Source: Archegozetes longisetosus (lineage: Eukaryota; Arthropoda; Arachnida; Sarcoptiformes; Trhypochthoniidae). Taken from it: a stretch of DNA of 64,000 bases. The DNA lies in the NCBI GenBank assembly GCA_018873245.2, contig JAEMBT020000006.1:9507855-9571854 (forward strand), read 5' to 3'. Shown in pieces: positions 1 to 13,378 of this stretch. The position numbers and the translations under genes were made by a program. Position 1 is the stretch's first letter, and every line of letters starts with the position of its first letter. The notes under the pieces are model-generated. The model was not told the origin of the DNA. It ran no database searches and was given only the letters and a program-made list of their open reading frames with translations.

Positions 1-163
1 TAATCATTTAATAATTTTCTGTTTTTACTATTTATACCATTATTTCTATTTAATAGATTTGACAAGAGCTTCAATCTGTATTCTTCTTTTATAACATTGG
101 GTCAAATAAACATGGGGTTATATCTTCTTTGGGTTAAAATCTCTTGGGTCAAGTCAGAGGTTA

Positions 164-847
164 CACTTCGAAATTTCGAAAATAAAGTTTCGAAAACCCT
201 GTTTTGAAGCCCTAATAATACGATAAACCCCATTTTGTTTTTATAGGGATATTACTTTCAGATCTCTATTAAGAAACTAATGGATTGGTAGTAAAAAATA
301 GTAACATTGATGTAATTGTGTTCATTAAAATGATTAGCATATTTGTTATCAATTAAACTCAACCTGGCTTTACATCCTTTAGTTTTGTACTCATAATGAT
401 CTCTATTTTGTAGGTTTTAATTCTATAAACATCGAATTATTGTGAACTGCAGATATAGAACTGCAATCATTATTAATTAAATAAACTCAATTATTCATAA
501 TTTATTCTAGAAAACATTAAAAAATAGAAAATCCTTTGCGGAAGGATGTCTATTAATGAATGGGAGACTTAAAGCTTTTATTATCTTTAAAACTCTGTCT
601 GCTAATCCCTTAATCTATTGGAGTTTCTCTGCAATTTGATAATAGTGAAAACAAATTTATTCCACAAATAAGGCTTATTTATTAATTTAATGTTCAATCT
701 TAATCTATTTGATATTTGAAAATATTTAGTTTCAAATTTAGCTTATTTTAGTTTAGAAAATCGGATTCTTTTTTCTGGTATAAAGTTTAGAAACAGGGTT
801 TTCGAAACTTTATTTTTCGAAACTTTATATTTCGAAACTTCGAAGTG
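164..847. mobile_element. Fold-back/MITE-like element with TTCGAAA-rich inverted ends
   Basis: The arm at 164-209 reads CACTTCGAAATTTCGAAA and continues through AAAGTTTCGAAAACCCTGTT. Its reverse complement lies at about 786-847 with a few changes and an extra TTCGAAA unit. About 575 bases of unrelated AT-rich sequence separate the arms and no transposase frame is visible. Both sides are flanked by several direct TTGGGTCA-like motifs (near 97, 128, 144 and 865, 880, 894). No clear target-site duplication was seen. Confidence 0.6.
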
Positions 848-1104
848 ATCCCCAAGTCAGATTGGGTCTATTAGTGATTGGGTCAAATCAAACTTGGGTC
901 AATCAGGGGTAGACCAAAAAATACTTATGGCAATGTCTCAGAAAAGAAATAATAGATAATAAGCGTAATCTGATTTAGATTAAACAAATAATCATTGTCT
1001 CTAAACTTTGTACTCTTTGAATAAACCTTTAAATTGTTCACAGCTTTCCTGATAGCACTACTTAAGTACTGTCCACTGCAATGCATTCGTTGGAAATTTA
1101 ACTG

Positions 1105-1338
1105 AATCTTAGCAAATTTGATTTCATACTTAATTTGTTGCTTAGTTTCATGGTTATTATTGGTTCGTTCAGTTTCCTTTTGATTATTTTATAGTTGACT
1201 ATAACATCCAACTATGTCAAGTCAAAAAAATTTCTCATGTTGTAGTCAATTATAAAATAATCAAAGGAAACTGAACGAACCAATAATAACCATGAAACTA
1301 AGCAACAAATTAAGTATGAAATCAAATTTGCTAAGAAT
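1105..1338. repeat. Near-perfect long inverted repeat (103-base arms)
   Basis: The left arm 1105-1207 and right arm 1237-1338 are reverse complements with only about three or four differences (one T-run indel, two substitutions near the loop, one indel at the outer edge). The loop is about 29 bases. The arms contain no coding frame. A transcript would form a long stable hairpin. This could be a recent fold-back MITE, a hairpin-RNA locus or a long-read palindrome artefact. Confidence 0.85.
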
Positions 1339-4300
1339 TACATCTCATTATATACAGTAAAGCTGTGATTTATCTGAGTGTAAAAATAAATGATTGCAAT
1401 GAATTAAACTCTGAAAACTGCTATTCTTTAAAATTAATATACCAATACATGTATTATAAAGTATGAGAAAGTTTTAAAGATTTTGATTAGATTTTTCTAT
1501 CATCTGCTTATAAACCTTTACCCCCGGAGATTGACAATCAGTATTAAAAGGTCCAATATCTACAGTGGCGTTTGACAACTTTTTGAGTCTGAAACTAAAT
1601 TTCTTCATATGGTTTTAGATATGAAAAGTAAGTTGAAACTGAAAGAGAAGCTTCAGCTCAAAGAGTAGATACTTCTTGCATGATTGTACGCATGATAACT
1701 ATGAAAATTATGATTGAGAAGCATAATTCTAATTAGAAGAGGATCACAATTATTGTTATGAATCTAATTTATGGTAAAATTAAGAACTGATTAATAAAAT
1801 TGATAATTAAAAAGAAAGTTTGCAATATAAGGCACATTTAATATCTATGTCAACTTCTAACAAAAATAGCTCAAAAGCAAAGCAGTTTTGATTAGAAGTT
1901 AGTGAAAGAAGTAATAGATGAATTGTGACAACACTATAATAGTGATGAAAGGAAAGTAGTTTATTGGTTAATGATTGAAATGGTATTGTAAAGTTAGGTT
2001 GATTCGTTTTGAAACCGATAACACAAAAAGATTGATACAGATACACTATTAAGGAAAATGGTTTACGTTGGGGGCAATTTGTAAACCTCTTTTATTTATT
2101 AATGTGTATAATCTAAACTTGGTCTTATTTGTGTTGAAAATAGTCATTTCAGTGCAATTTCAACTTTAATTGAGACAATTTGTTGACTCTGGCAATAGTG
2201 GGCTTTACTTGAACTCAATATAGATATAAAATTTAGCAGTAAATAAACGTGTGCACACAAGTTATACTTGGCTTATGATATATACATATAAAAAGTCACG
2301 TCTAAAATTCATGAGCAAAAGTTGGCTTATGTATGAGCTGAAAGTGGGGGTAAAAACGAATATATACGGCAGTTTAGATGAAAGAGAAGAGAAGAGCTCT
2401 TCAATAACATAATCATACGTTATGCATGACGATTTGTAATAACATACAGCCTACTTAACGTTAAGGACGGAACTAATATCTCAAGAGGATTATGTTCTGC
2501 TTATATGCGCCTGCGTTTAACATCAGCATCAACTTTTGCAACAACTCTTCTTTCACTTTTCACCAACACGTGTATGAAATATCACTTTGGTTTGTTTAAA
2601 TTTTCCAACTGCTAAAAACTTTTTCATGTTTCAAATCTTGCTCAAAGTTCTGATAGTTTAACCTTTCGAGATGCGACTCAAGTAGAAATGCAAATCAACT
2701 ACAAATGATCACTCATTTACTATCTCGTGAAAGACATGAATAAAGACTTTCTTAGTTATTCAATAATTAATAAGCATTAATGTAAATTAGAACAAATCTT
2801 TTCAATTTTGAATGATGTCTGAGAAAATACTCGTTCTAAATAGTGCGATTGCAAGTTGTATAATTTATTTACGATCCACCTCATCATCATTTGTAAAGAA
2901 AAGATTAACCAAAAGACCACACTTCAAGAGCCCAATACGCTTTATCTTTTATGGTATGATCTGTATTATGAATTTTATCATTTTATTTTAGTTACAGGTA
3001 TTTTCCTCAAGATCAATTCCAAACAGATTTTCACTTTTTGCTTTCAATCATCTATTGCAACTTGTTTTGATTCTTATAAACAGAATTTTAGCTTCGTAAA
3101 GTTCAATCTTTCAGCTATTTTTATTATTCAAATTCTTTTGTTGTGACTGTGAATGCAAAAACATACACTTTGCTTATAACAGCTTTAACTAGGTTTAGTA
3201 AATTTTGAATTTAAGTAATAATTTTACTTCTATGACAAATATTTAAGTAAAAATAAGTTTTGATATTATTTTCAAGTTGATCTATTGACTTGATTTTAGT
3301 ACTGTGTTCACGTAGATTCAAGCTATCCGTTGATTCACAAGAATGAATACCACTATTATGCAAGTAAACAAATTTCAAACTAATCAAAAGCTCACACTGA
3401 GAACATAAAAACCTAGTCTCTACAAATATCTTATTTGCATTTAGACAATGAAAACCAAAATTTAAGATTTTTATCTATGAATTTTAATTACGTTTGCATT
3501 CTTAAACATAATAAGACTTTTAACACAATTATGTATTTTGGGTAGACGTGCATTTGCTAAGAGTATTTTTAGCTTAGTTTTGATTAAGTTTTAATTTGGA
3601 TAAACTTTATTATTTTTGAAGGCTTAAGGTAAGTGTGTTTTATGAAATGAGGCTATCGGAAGTGCCGAAATCAACTGAAAAGTGTTATCGAAAAGCTCGT
3701 AGAGCAACAATTCGCAGGACGTACAGTACGCTCATGTATCCTATATTCCTATGATGATTCACAAAATTCATACAAGTTTCTTCTAGACTCTCAAGTAAAG
3801 ATTCTAATATAGACTTAATTTTCATGTATTTTAATCATATACGAATTAAAACATGATTAAACAAGCATTAGTAGTGAGCAACATTGATTGTTGATACTTC
3901 TAAGAGAAATCAAAGTTCATATTTTCGGATTCTTAGAGTATTAACGCATCTACTTGCTTTTCTTATTACTTAGTTTGATAAAAATCAACCGAAATTAGGT
4001 CAGCCTTTCACAAATTTCCAAATGAATTATTATTGAAAAATATCTGAATCGGGTTTAGTGTGAAACATAGTCTATATTATTTGACGGTTAACCAAATTTG
4101 CACTTATATGTCAAAATTAGAGACAATTAGCGCATTTAAAACATTTTAAAGAGTTTTACTAATGAGAGACGTATATTTATGAAATATTTGATATAGCTTT
4201 TAAGTAAAGCTATTTGTTTGACTACTTTACTAAAATGAGATAATTAGCAGTGAATCCACGAAATGAAAACGATAACTTAACTCCTAATTGAATTATCTCT

Positions 4301-5011
4301 TTAATTATTTCTCAAAGCAAATATCATTAAATGACAGCCTTCCAGACAAAGTGACAGCATTCTCACGAAAAACTCTGTGGTTCTAAGCCTCAAAATAATA
4401 TCTATATTGGTAGTAGAAATTAGAAACATTTTACGAGTAAATTGCTTTTTTTGCAATATCTTAAAAAGTAAACTAAATAGTTTTTCCATCTTAAAGTAAA
4501 CTTAATATTTCGCATATATGATTTTTTCCCAATTATTGCATTTTAATAATGCGACTCAGTATGAAACGCGTTTTACTTGGTCTGTATAGGATATAAGAAG
4601 GGAGAATAAGTTGAGGCATGAAATTTTGAATGCTTCAGATTACTCAATTCTAATTATACGATTTATATTTCGTAATGCACTTCATATAACCCCTTAATCA
4701 AATAATCTGATTATGTAGAGAGCCACTCTAAAAATATTATTCTGTCTAAATAGGCAAGAATCTTGTTTTTCTTTTAAACCTTAATTTTTTCATAAACTGT
4801 TCAAATCGAAGATAAATTAAAATTAACTGATTGATTAAACTTAGATTAAAGTTAGTGTTGAAGTGTCTGATAATTTGTTAATTATAAATGATTTCTATTA
4901 AGATCTATTTACCATTAATTTACCATTAACTTAGTTGTCTTTGAGTGCATACTAAATGCGAATTAACACTGAATCAGAAACAAAGTTGAGGAATGTTTTG
5001 GATAAAATAAA

Positions 5012-5307
5012 TAATGCTGAGCAAGTTCGGATTGCAGAGGTTCGTGGACGAACCTCAAACCTTCGCCCTCACCTCTAAACTTTTGAATATACGCCTATTT
5101 TGTATATTTGAAATATTGTAAACAATATCCTCAAATGACTGTATTGCACATTTTTCTTGTAATAGATAATGCATTAACAGAGAGTCATTTAGTTACTACA
5201 TACGACATAAATATTCCACTAATCGTATTGAATTTCGATAAATTAATAGAGGTTCAGGTTTGAGTTTGGACTCGATAGATTTCGAGGTTCATTTATGCTC
5301 AGCATTA
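5012..5307. mobile_element. Candidate MITE with 12-base terminal inverted repeats
   Basis: TAATGCTGAGCA at 5012-5023 is repeated perfectly inverted at 5296-5307. Sub-terminal sequence is also roughly inverted: GAGGTTCG and AACCTCAAACC on the left, GGTTTGAG and GAGGTTC on the right. Both ends are flanked by AAATAAA-like sequence, which could be a target duplication but is too simple to be sure. No open frame lies inside. Confidence 0.45.
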
Positions 5308-7183
5308 GAAATAAATTAAATTGGTAAAAGCAAACAATTGTTGAAATAAGAATAAATTCATAACTGAATGTGATATGAAAATTGTTGAGTTGAACTTTTA
5401 GGAAAATGTTCAGTATATGAAGCTATCGCTTGAATTGATAGCAGATTCAAACATATTATGCTGACGTGAAATCTAAAGCAATAAGAGATTACTTCGTACA
5501 ACTACTGTTTAGGCACGGCTCATATCTATCTGAATTATGGTTTAATATCGCAGTTTGTTATCTCTTGTAACAGAATTCTCTCTAAATGTTTCGAATTATT
5601 CTGTAGAGCATTCAAATCTTCCGAAATCAGGCTTTTTATTAAATTAACGTTGTTATAAATTGAGAGACTCATAATTATATTACAGATCAAATATCTCAAA
5701 AGCTTATACTTTTAATACTTGTTTGAGCATCAAAGTTATGACTTTGGTTAATCTTTTATCTAAAGTTGAGAACACTTACTGTTATTTAAACTTTATGTAA
5801 ACTTATCGAAGATTTCAATCTTGAACTATAATCAGGACTAAATTGTCTATAACTGCATCTAAAAACAGCTAAACCCACTTAATTTTCACGTAAAGAATCA
5901 CTTGTTTCTAAATAATTGATAAGTATATGCTATATTTAATCAGTCATTCAATTGATTCAAAGATTTAATAGCAGATGCGGAGGCGAAGGGTAAACTGTAA
6001 CGTAAGAATGAATCCAAAGAGCCATATTGTGCTTTGATACATCTAGCATGAAATCAAGCTGCTTTCTTACGATTTGAATTGATGAAGCAGTACCTTAATC
6101 AGGAAATCTGGCTAGGATGTAGGTAGGTGGGGTGCAATAATTTGGTGTGCTACAGATTTGACTCAAATAACAGTGAATAAGTGCTAGAATTAAGATATTT
6201 TGACTTTCATTAAAGCTAAATAGTCAGATTCAAGACTGAATAGACTTATTTATATTGAAATATTTAAACCTTGCTGAATTTTGCAATAAAATAATCGATG
6301 CGATGAGAACTATTACGTTGTCTCTATATAGTTACGGCGGTACATCAAACATTTTCAATTTGATCAGCATACAACCAAAAATGGTTAAAATTATCAATCT
6401 AAAAGTAGTATAATATTCTGATTCTTGCTTTTACAAGAATTGCTACCTCAACTGTACGTATGATTTTAGTTCGTTGTTTAATCAGACATATATGATTGAA
6501 CAGAAAGTTTGCATCGCATTTGATAATAACGCTAAATACGTCTTATGTATTGTTTTATTAAAAAACCATTTCCTATATCAATATTCTTAGTAACTGTTAC
6601 TCAAACAAATGAATTCATATTAATTAAGTAATGGAAGCAAAAAGTGTTGTTTTTGACAACTATACGGAACAAATGAATTAAGTTAGGTTAATAATAGTAT
6701 TATTTTGGCGTATTTTTGGTTTGTAGTTATTTAGATAAGCGTTGAGCAGATCCAGAGTCAATGATTCATTGGCCACGTTGTTTAATTGTCGCATTTCAGT
6801 GAAAAATATCAGACATTATTCTCCACCTCTAATGGAGTCATTAGTTTCCATTTTCTCTTTTCATATTTATGAAATATTACAATATTTTTAGATTTCACAA
6901 CACGTTTTGCATTTTTTACAAGCATTACTTATGATACTCATGATTCTAGAGGTGAAGAATAAATATAATGTATAGCTATGATGTAGAGCTCTATTTGGGA
7001 CAAAGTCAGTCAAAACTGAAAAACTACTAAATATGACGCCCACTATCAATTAAAGTAATCGAAGATTCTTCAATCTCTAGTTTGAAGTGAAAAAGATAAG
7101 TTAACGGTTTGTCTATTTGATGCAGTATTTTTGAGTATAACGAAAGGTTTGATAAAGCTTGCTATGCTTAGCAACCAAGCAGA

Positions 7184-7281
7184 TTTATCCTAATAAAACT
7201 CTTTATCCTTGTAAAACTTGTGTATCCTAATAAAACTTTTTGATCCTAATGAAACTTTTTTATCCTTATAAAACTTTGTTA
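7184..7281. repeat. Degenerate ~19-base tandem repeat, about five copies
   Basis: Successive units resemble TTATCCTAATAAAACTTTT with point changes. The array is non-coding and AT-rich. Confidence 0.7.
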
Positions 7282-8930
7282 TACTTCTCAATAGCTTTTG
7301 CATTGCATTGCATTTCATTACAGAAGAGTGAATGTAAACTGAAGTGATTGATTACTTTTATATTTTATTTGCTATCCTTGAGCCTTAACTAAAGAATGGA
7401 ATAGTTAGGGAGATGTGAAAATATATCTAAATTAATTTGACTGAAAAATGTACGTCAAGTTTTGGAAACGAAGTGCGCAACTAATCAAAAGTTAACTCAA
7501 ACAGTAGAATATTTGTACTACCCCTACAATCAAAATAATAGGCTTAATATTTTGAAAACCATATAATTTGCAAAAATTATCACTATATTCGATTCTTAAA
7601 GCCAATTAATTTCCGCAAATAATTTGAATATATAATTTATAGTGAGGCAAAAAAACCTGATTTGAATGATAACTGTTGGTTATGTACCTGAGTTTTGTTG
7701 AGGTCAAATTAGGATGTAGTGAATCAAGTTGTCACACTTTGACTACACACTCGTTTTATAAATGTTAATCTATATAAGTGTATAATTAAAAAGTACAATT
7801 ATTTAAATTACAATTTGCTCTAATTTTCAAAAATACTATTTTTTCTAATTTTTTTCTCTGAATTTCACCATCAAAATTATTAAATGAAAAGTTATACATT
7901 TTTTATGAAAATATCTATAGACTTGGCATGCCTAAAACTAATTAAAAGTAATTTAATGTGATTAAAAAAATCTCAACTTTCAAAAGATGATTGAACTTTT
8001 AATTTACAGGATTGAATTTTAAAATATTTAGTCATCAATTTGAAGGAGTACAAATTAGCTGTAGATTTGAGGGTTTCGTCAACATAATATAAATTTGGGT
8101 TGAATTTAAAGAAGTAGATAGGCAAAATTGCGGAAAGAAAAAATTTAATTAAGATGCTAGAATTTGACGAAAATTTAGTTTTGGAGTTTGCATGAATCTG
8201 AATTGGGTTTAGTCGATTTAGTGCTCTAGTCTACGATACTGCTCTTTGAGTAACGATCAAGTCTTTAGAGTACTCTTTGGAAGAAAAGTATAAGATTAAG
8301 AGAACTATTTTATCTATGCATAAGATAGATCTGAACTGAGTTTCTGACAGAATAATTTATCTGAACGATACTGTTAGAACGCAACGGTCCAATTTAGGTC
8401 CATTTACAATAAATATGTGCCTGAATTGCATAAACTTCTAGCGGAAAGGAATGACTTAGACAGCAAAGTAAAGAAATAAAAGCCGATAATAGTGATAATA
8501 GTGATAGTAATGCTAACAAATTTGTTGACAAATCTATAAACTGCAAGTTTACTAATGACAATCGAATAGATTTGCGTTGTGTAAGTAAGTTGAAAGATAA
8601 TGGATGATATAGCTGTTTTTAAATACGATTCAGACACCGTTATAGAGTGTTATTTGTAATGATATTTGAATTAGAGATAGGACTTTATATGATTCGATTC
8701 ATAGTATAGAGATAGTAATTTTGGGCCAAACAAACATAGTATCACTTATGCTTGAGAATGCATTATTTAAAATACACTTACTTTGCTCTATTTGCTATCC
8801 ACTCCTTCATATTTCTGTTTCAGCTAAATTATGTAATGCACACTATAGCGCAATAACCGTTAGAAAAGATGTTTTGCTAAGGAATTGAACCAAACCACCG
8901 AAGCTTAAACGAGATAGCGAACCGTCGGAT

Positions 8931-8996
8931 ACGTAGACTTCAATATGAGTTTACTGATCAAATACATAGACTTCAATATGGGTTGACTGATGAAAT
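8931..8996. repeat. 33-base tandem repeat, two copies plus a partial third
   Basis: Units 8931-8963 and 8964-8996 share ACNTAGACTTCAATATG followed by a TTACTGAT/TTGACTGAT-type segment. A truncated third unit starts at 8997. Confidence 0.75.
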
Positions 8997-9733
8997 ACAT
9001 ACACTTGTCTATCTATGAATTACTTATTTGCCTTTTCTTTATTTTCTACGTTACTCATTGGATCAGATCATGTTTTTATTGAATAATTTAGAGTCGAATC
9101 TAAACTTTAAAAAGCTTTCATTAATATACTCAACTTTTAGATTGGATTTACATAGATTTCAGACATTATCGATCAGTTTATGCATGAGAGCGTTGCTGAC
9201 CCTATAAGCTGGTCATCAATTTTAAATTTATTTAAGATTGAATTATTGACTTTAAATTCTCTAAATCTTATTAAGTTTCTTAACTCTATCAGACGTTCTG
9301 ACAAATCGAAAAACTCAAATATCAAAAGTCTTAGAGAGCAGAAAAAATAAAACTCCAGAGATATTCATTGTCAGCACTGCTCAAAATTCTGATTTTGACT
9401 TTTAGGTTATTTTGAATTTTAATGTAAGCAAAACACAGAATAAATAAGAAGTGGTAACTGAAGTTTTGTAGTGAGAAGTATTGAGAGAAGCGTTGGGAGA
9501 AGTATTGAGATAAGTTATAGAGTATCCAAGTTATGAAATTCATTTTGAATCCGCATCTTAAGTGCCAGATGCGGATCTGAGGGTTCAATCGAAACTAGCC
9601 GTAAGACTCTTTACTAACTTCTCAGAATTCAATTAGTGATGAGTAATGCATGTTCTGAACAAATAATTCTTTTGCCAAAATAAGAGCTCTTTTATCATTC
9701 ATTTGGCGTAACAAAAACTAATTCTATTTGCAG

Positions 9734-12189
9734 GTATGCTTTTAACAGTGATCTACCAAAATATAGTGATAAAAGTAAGAGCAATACAGCCAACCATAAA
9801 TGATCATCAAATTAATGATGAAAAATCGCCCGAATTCATTGGTCAAATAGTAAGCTTGCTGCATGTCTAACAATGCTCTTCAACTTCTTATTTAACTCTT
9901 CAATTTCTTACCTAATTAATTGAATTGGAGTCCACTTTAAATACATCTTACCTGTTTTATTCTTTTTGTTCTCAAAAGATTAGCCAACCTTTAACTCCAC
10001 GTATTGGCAACGATGTTATGTTGTAAGTCTTAAAGATAAACTTGGAAAAACTGTTTCAAAGTAAACTTTATTTCAGAGCATGTCCCATCAAGCATTTAGG
10101 GAAATACAAAGTTAGTAAAATTCATTCGTTTCTACCCTAAACTACCTAATTGTCCAATATATATGTAGATTAGCTGGAATTATGTTGATCAACAAAAATT
10201 ATTAGTCGTGCAAAACTATGTTATTACTGATAATCCCAGGATAGGCATCAAGAAAGAGTCTGATGGAGAAATATCCAAATGGTTAGTCAATTCCAACGAT
10301 CTGCCACAAACTCAGTTCAACTTTAATGATTTCCCATCTTTTCAATAGGTATTTAATTATAAGAAACGTATCGCTAGGTGATTCCGGTTATTATATTTGC
10401 CAAATCAATACATATCCTCCTAAAAGACTTCTCAAGTTTCTTAATATATTTGGTGAGTTATTCATTATTCTGTTAATATCTTTCAATAAAATGAAGAAAT
10501 TGGGGAGAAAGCCCATCTTAATAAAAAGTGGATTGAGATTACGAAGTAACAGACTATAAATTAAAACTTAGTTCCTCCTGAATTCGATAACATTGAGTCG
10601 TTTGAGAGCGATTCAACTTTAACAGTGAAGGAATACGAGAACGTGAGTCTTACTTGTAAGGCTACTGGAAATCCCAAGGTATCACTCGCACAGCTTAGCT
10701 TGACTAACTTAAACACCTAGTTAAATGGTTTTTAGGCACTAACTAAAGATCAAGCCTTCACTTTCTACTAGCTGATTTAGTTTGCTTTTGAAAACCACTT
10801 AACTGCGTGTGACAGTTAGCTAGGTCTTACTGTGGCAGATTTTGATCTAGTCTGAGTTGATCTCTAATACCTTGTAATGAACATTTTCTAGCCGAGGATT
10901 AGTTGGAGAAAACAAGACGGGCCTATTTTACTACCATCTCACTCAACTTATAAAGAAAATAAGGGTAAATACAATCTATTTGAGAAAATAACTCACAAGT
11001 GTTGTTGCGATTATACTCCAGAACACTAATTATTAATTCCTTTTTGATTAAGTAATGGATATTATGTTTTACAGAAGTGGTGCACTCAGAAGTTCTTAAT
11101 TTGGGTGAAGTGAGCCGTTCGGCAATTGGTGAATACATGTGTATCGCAACCAATGATGTTTCTCCTTCCATTAGAAGAAGAATATTTTTAGAAGTTCATT
11201 GTGAGTCTAATTATCAATACTGAGTTAGTATGACAACAACGCACTTAACATGTTTCTTTCATCAGTTCCGCCAACAATTATGGTCCCCACACAACTCGTT
11301 TCTGCATATCTCAGAAACAACGTCACACTTGAGTGTATCACTGAATCCAATCCAATGGCTCAACACATCTGGACTGATGTCTCTGGCAATCAAATCAAAT
11401 CAAATAAGTTCGGCAAATACTTAGTTGAGACCTTCCGAACAAATGCTTTTAAAGTGTACTTCAGGCTGACAATCAAGAATTTAGACTTTAATGACGCTGG
11501 AAAATATGTTTGCCTTTCAAATAATCAATTAGGAGTGACTAGAAGTGGGATCACTCTAAATGGTAAATAGAAGTTGAGGCACTTGTTTAATACAATGATT
11601 AGACTAAATATATGCCTATAAATTAGAGCAGGAATCGCATCATACTCTTCTAAATATCTGCTATTTTTCCTTTTCTTATCCAACAAACAGCAACTCTCTA
11701 CTCTGATCTCAATCTATTTAATCCATCCTGAAAATCGTATTCACCTATTCTAAGTTTTATATATTCGCTCATCGAAGCTATTAAAGCTGATAATGAGAGC
11801 AATAATTTAAAAATATACAATGAAGTGAAGATGAGAGTTTGTTATTATAGTAATGATCGCAAACTGTATATATAATGCCTCAAACAATTTAGAACTAATG
11901 AATTTTATTCTTGTTTTTCTTTTTTCCAGTTTATGAGTCGACAATTTCCTCTACTTTGCCTTCAATTGGATCTGAAGAAATTGAAACAATACTCAACAAT
12001 TATTTGAATAATTCAAAGCCATCTAAAAAGCAAATAATTTCAGTGACTTATCCAGAATCGCATTACGACAAAAGCAAGAATAATGGTTGTAGTTGTAAAA
12101 ATTATAAATCGATAATTATATTTGATTTGTTATTGATTCAATTTGTTTTGAAAACTATTGAGATTATATTTAATTATAGCTTTTTTTAA
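9734..12189 (+). CDS. DIP/lachesin-like three-Ig cell-adhesion protein (5' end incomplete)
   Basis: Exons by splice sites and phase: 9734-9849, 9979-10022, 10077-10110, 10169-10281, 10349-10452, 10572-10678, 10892-10964, 11075-11200, 11266-11562, 11930-12189 (stop TAA). From the in-frame ATG at 9736 the product is 423 residues. Three Ig domains are visible: Ig1 with ACPIKH and YYICQIN, Ig2 after VPPEF with LTCKATGNP and YMCIATN, Ig3 after PPTIMVP with LECITES and YVCLSNN. The tail ends in a hydrophobic stretch after a basic spacer, as in GPI-anchored relatives. Members of the DIP/lachesin/neurotrimin group act at the neuronal surface, DIPs by binding Dpr proteins. The exon at 9734 is preceded by a good acceptor and the paralogue on the other strand has an upstream exon ending in the same phase, so the true start is probably upstream and not found. 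DIP and lachesin cannot be separated safely by eye. Confidence 0.85.
10691..10833. mobile_element. Diverged copy of TA-flanked MITE inside an Ig-gene intron
   Basis: This segment between exons ending at 10678 and starting at 10892 resembles the element at 25898-26043. Shared blocks include CTAGTTAAA or CAGTTAAA near the left end, CTTTNACTTTCTA in the middle, GATTTAGTT followed by TGCTTTT, and CTTAACTGC near the right end. The ends remain roughly inverted but are more decayed than in the other copy. Confidence 0.6.
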
Positions 12190-13378
12190 GGTTTTTATTT
12201 ATTCAATGATAGATTTTTTAAAGAGTTATAATATAATGATTTACTATTTGATATGATTTTTGAAAATTGGATAGCATCAAAATTTACAAACTATTTAATC
12301 CACTTATTCCTTATTAAACCTCGTCATTTCTTCGATTCATTTGTTTATTAAATTTAATTCACTTATCATTTGCTTATCATTTAGACTTCTAATAAATCAC
12401 TTTATTTCTAGTTCTTCAAATAAGTCTTTAATCATCAAGTTTTGACCTGAAGGTCAAAGGGTATTGTTTGAACTTAAGATTGAAGTTGGGCAAATTTATC
12501 TGTGAATATAAGCTATTTACGAAGTGGTTCATGTATTCTAGAAAAGCATAAGTTTGGATCCGCTAAATGAAAACTGATTGCCTTTTAATAAGGTTATGAA
12601 CTTAAATCCTTATGTAATCAATATATCATTAAAGCATTAAGGCTACCTAAAAAGCCATAACCGAACCAATATTGATGTCTTCAATCATACTTTCACCAAT
12701 TAATCATTTGAAGGTGAACCAATGTGAACATTAGTTTTTAAGACCGTAAGGCACTTAAACATTGAATATTTGAAAATCGTAGACTTAAATATTGAATGTT
12801 TTAAGACCATAAGATGACAAGCAAGTATGTAAGATGACAAGCAGGTATGTTTGTGAGGTCTCAATGCATATTTCTTACAATTAATACTCATACTCCAACT
12901 TCATCTTGTGGTCATATGTCGTGTTAATATCTTAATGTATAATATTAATGATGTATCGAAATTTCATCAAAATCATATTTAAATAATTATTAAACTATAC
13001 TCAGTCATCCAAATATTCTATTAAGACTTTGAAGTGGAAGCTCGTAGAAAAAATGCTCTTTCCAACACATGACTCTTTCGTTGCTAGCGTAGCTATCACC
13101 AAGTGTCACAATTCAACTTTAGTCAATTGAAACAAAAATAAGCTATCAATTAGAAATCATTTTTAGTGAAATGTTGGGTAATTCGATCATTTACAGTCAC
13201 AACTTTAAAAAAGAGTTAATACTTTATGGTAGATCGAAAATGAGTGAGCTAAGTTCTCTAGCTTGTTTTCTAAAAACCATGCATAATAGGTAATGCTTAA
13301 TAGAAATGTTTGAAACTTAATAACAGATAATGTTTTCAAAGTTTAAATTATCATGGTTTCTTATGATTAAAGTCTAGT

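Larger units (their letters stand above)
1..9733. other. Gene-poor AT-rich region with repeats
   Basis: No exon with recognisable protein similarity was found on either strand; open frames here are short and low-complexity. It contains an inverted-repeat element (164-847), a near-perfect hairpin (1105-1338), a MITE-like element (5012-5307) and tandem repeats (7184-7281, 8931-8996). Part of it is probably 5' intron or upstream sequence of the Ig gene that begins near 9734, because that gene appears to lack its first signal-peptide exon. Confidence 0.6.

Noticed and set aside
11230..11424. Overlapping plus-strand frame over the third Ig exon
   Set aside because: It is an out-of-frame shadow of the Ig3 exon 11266-11562.
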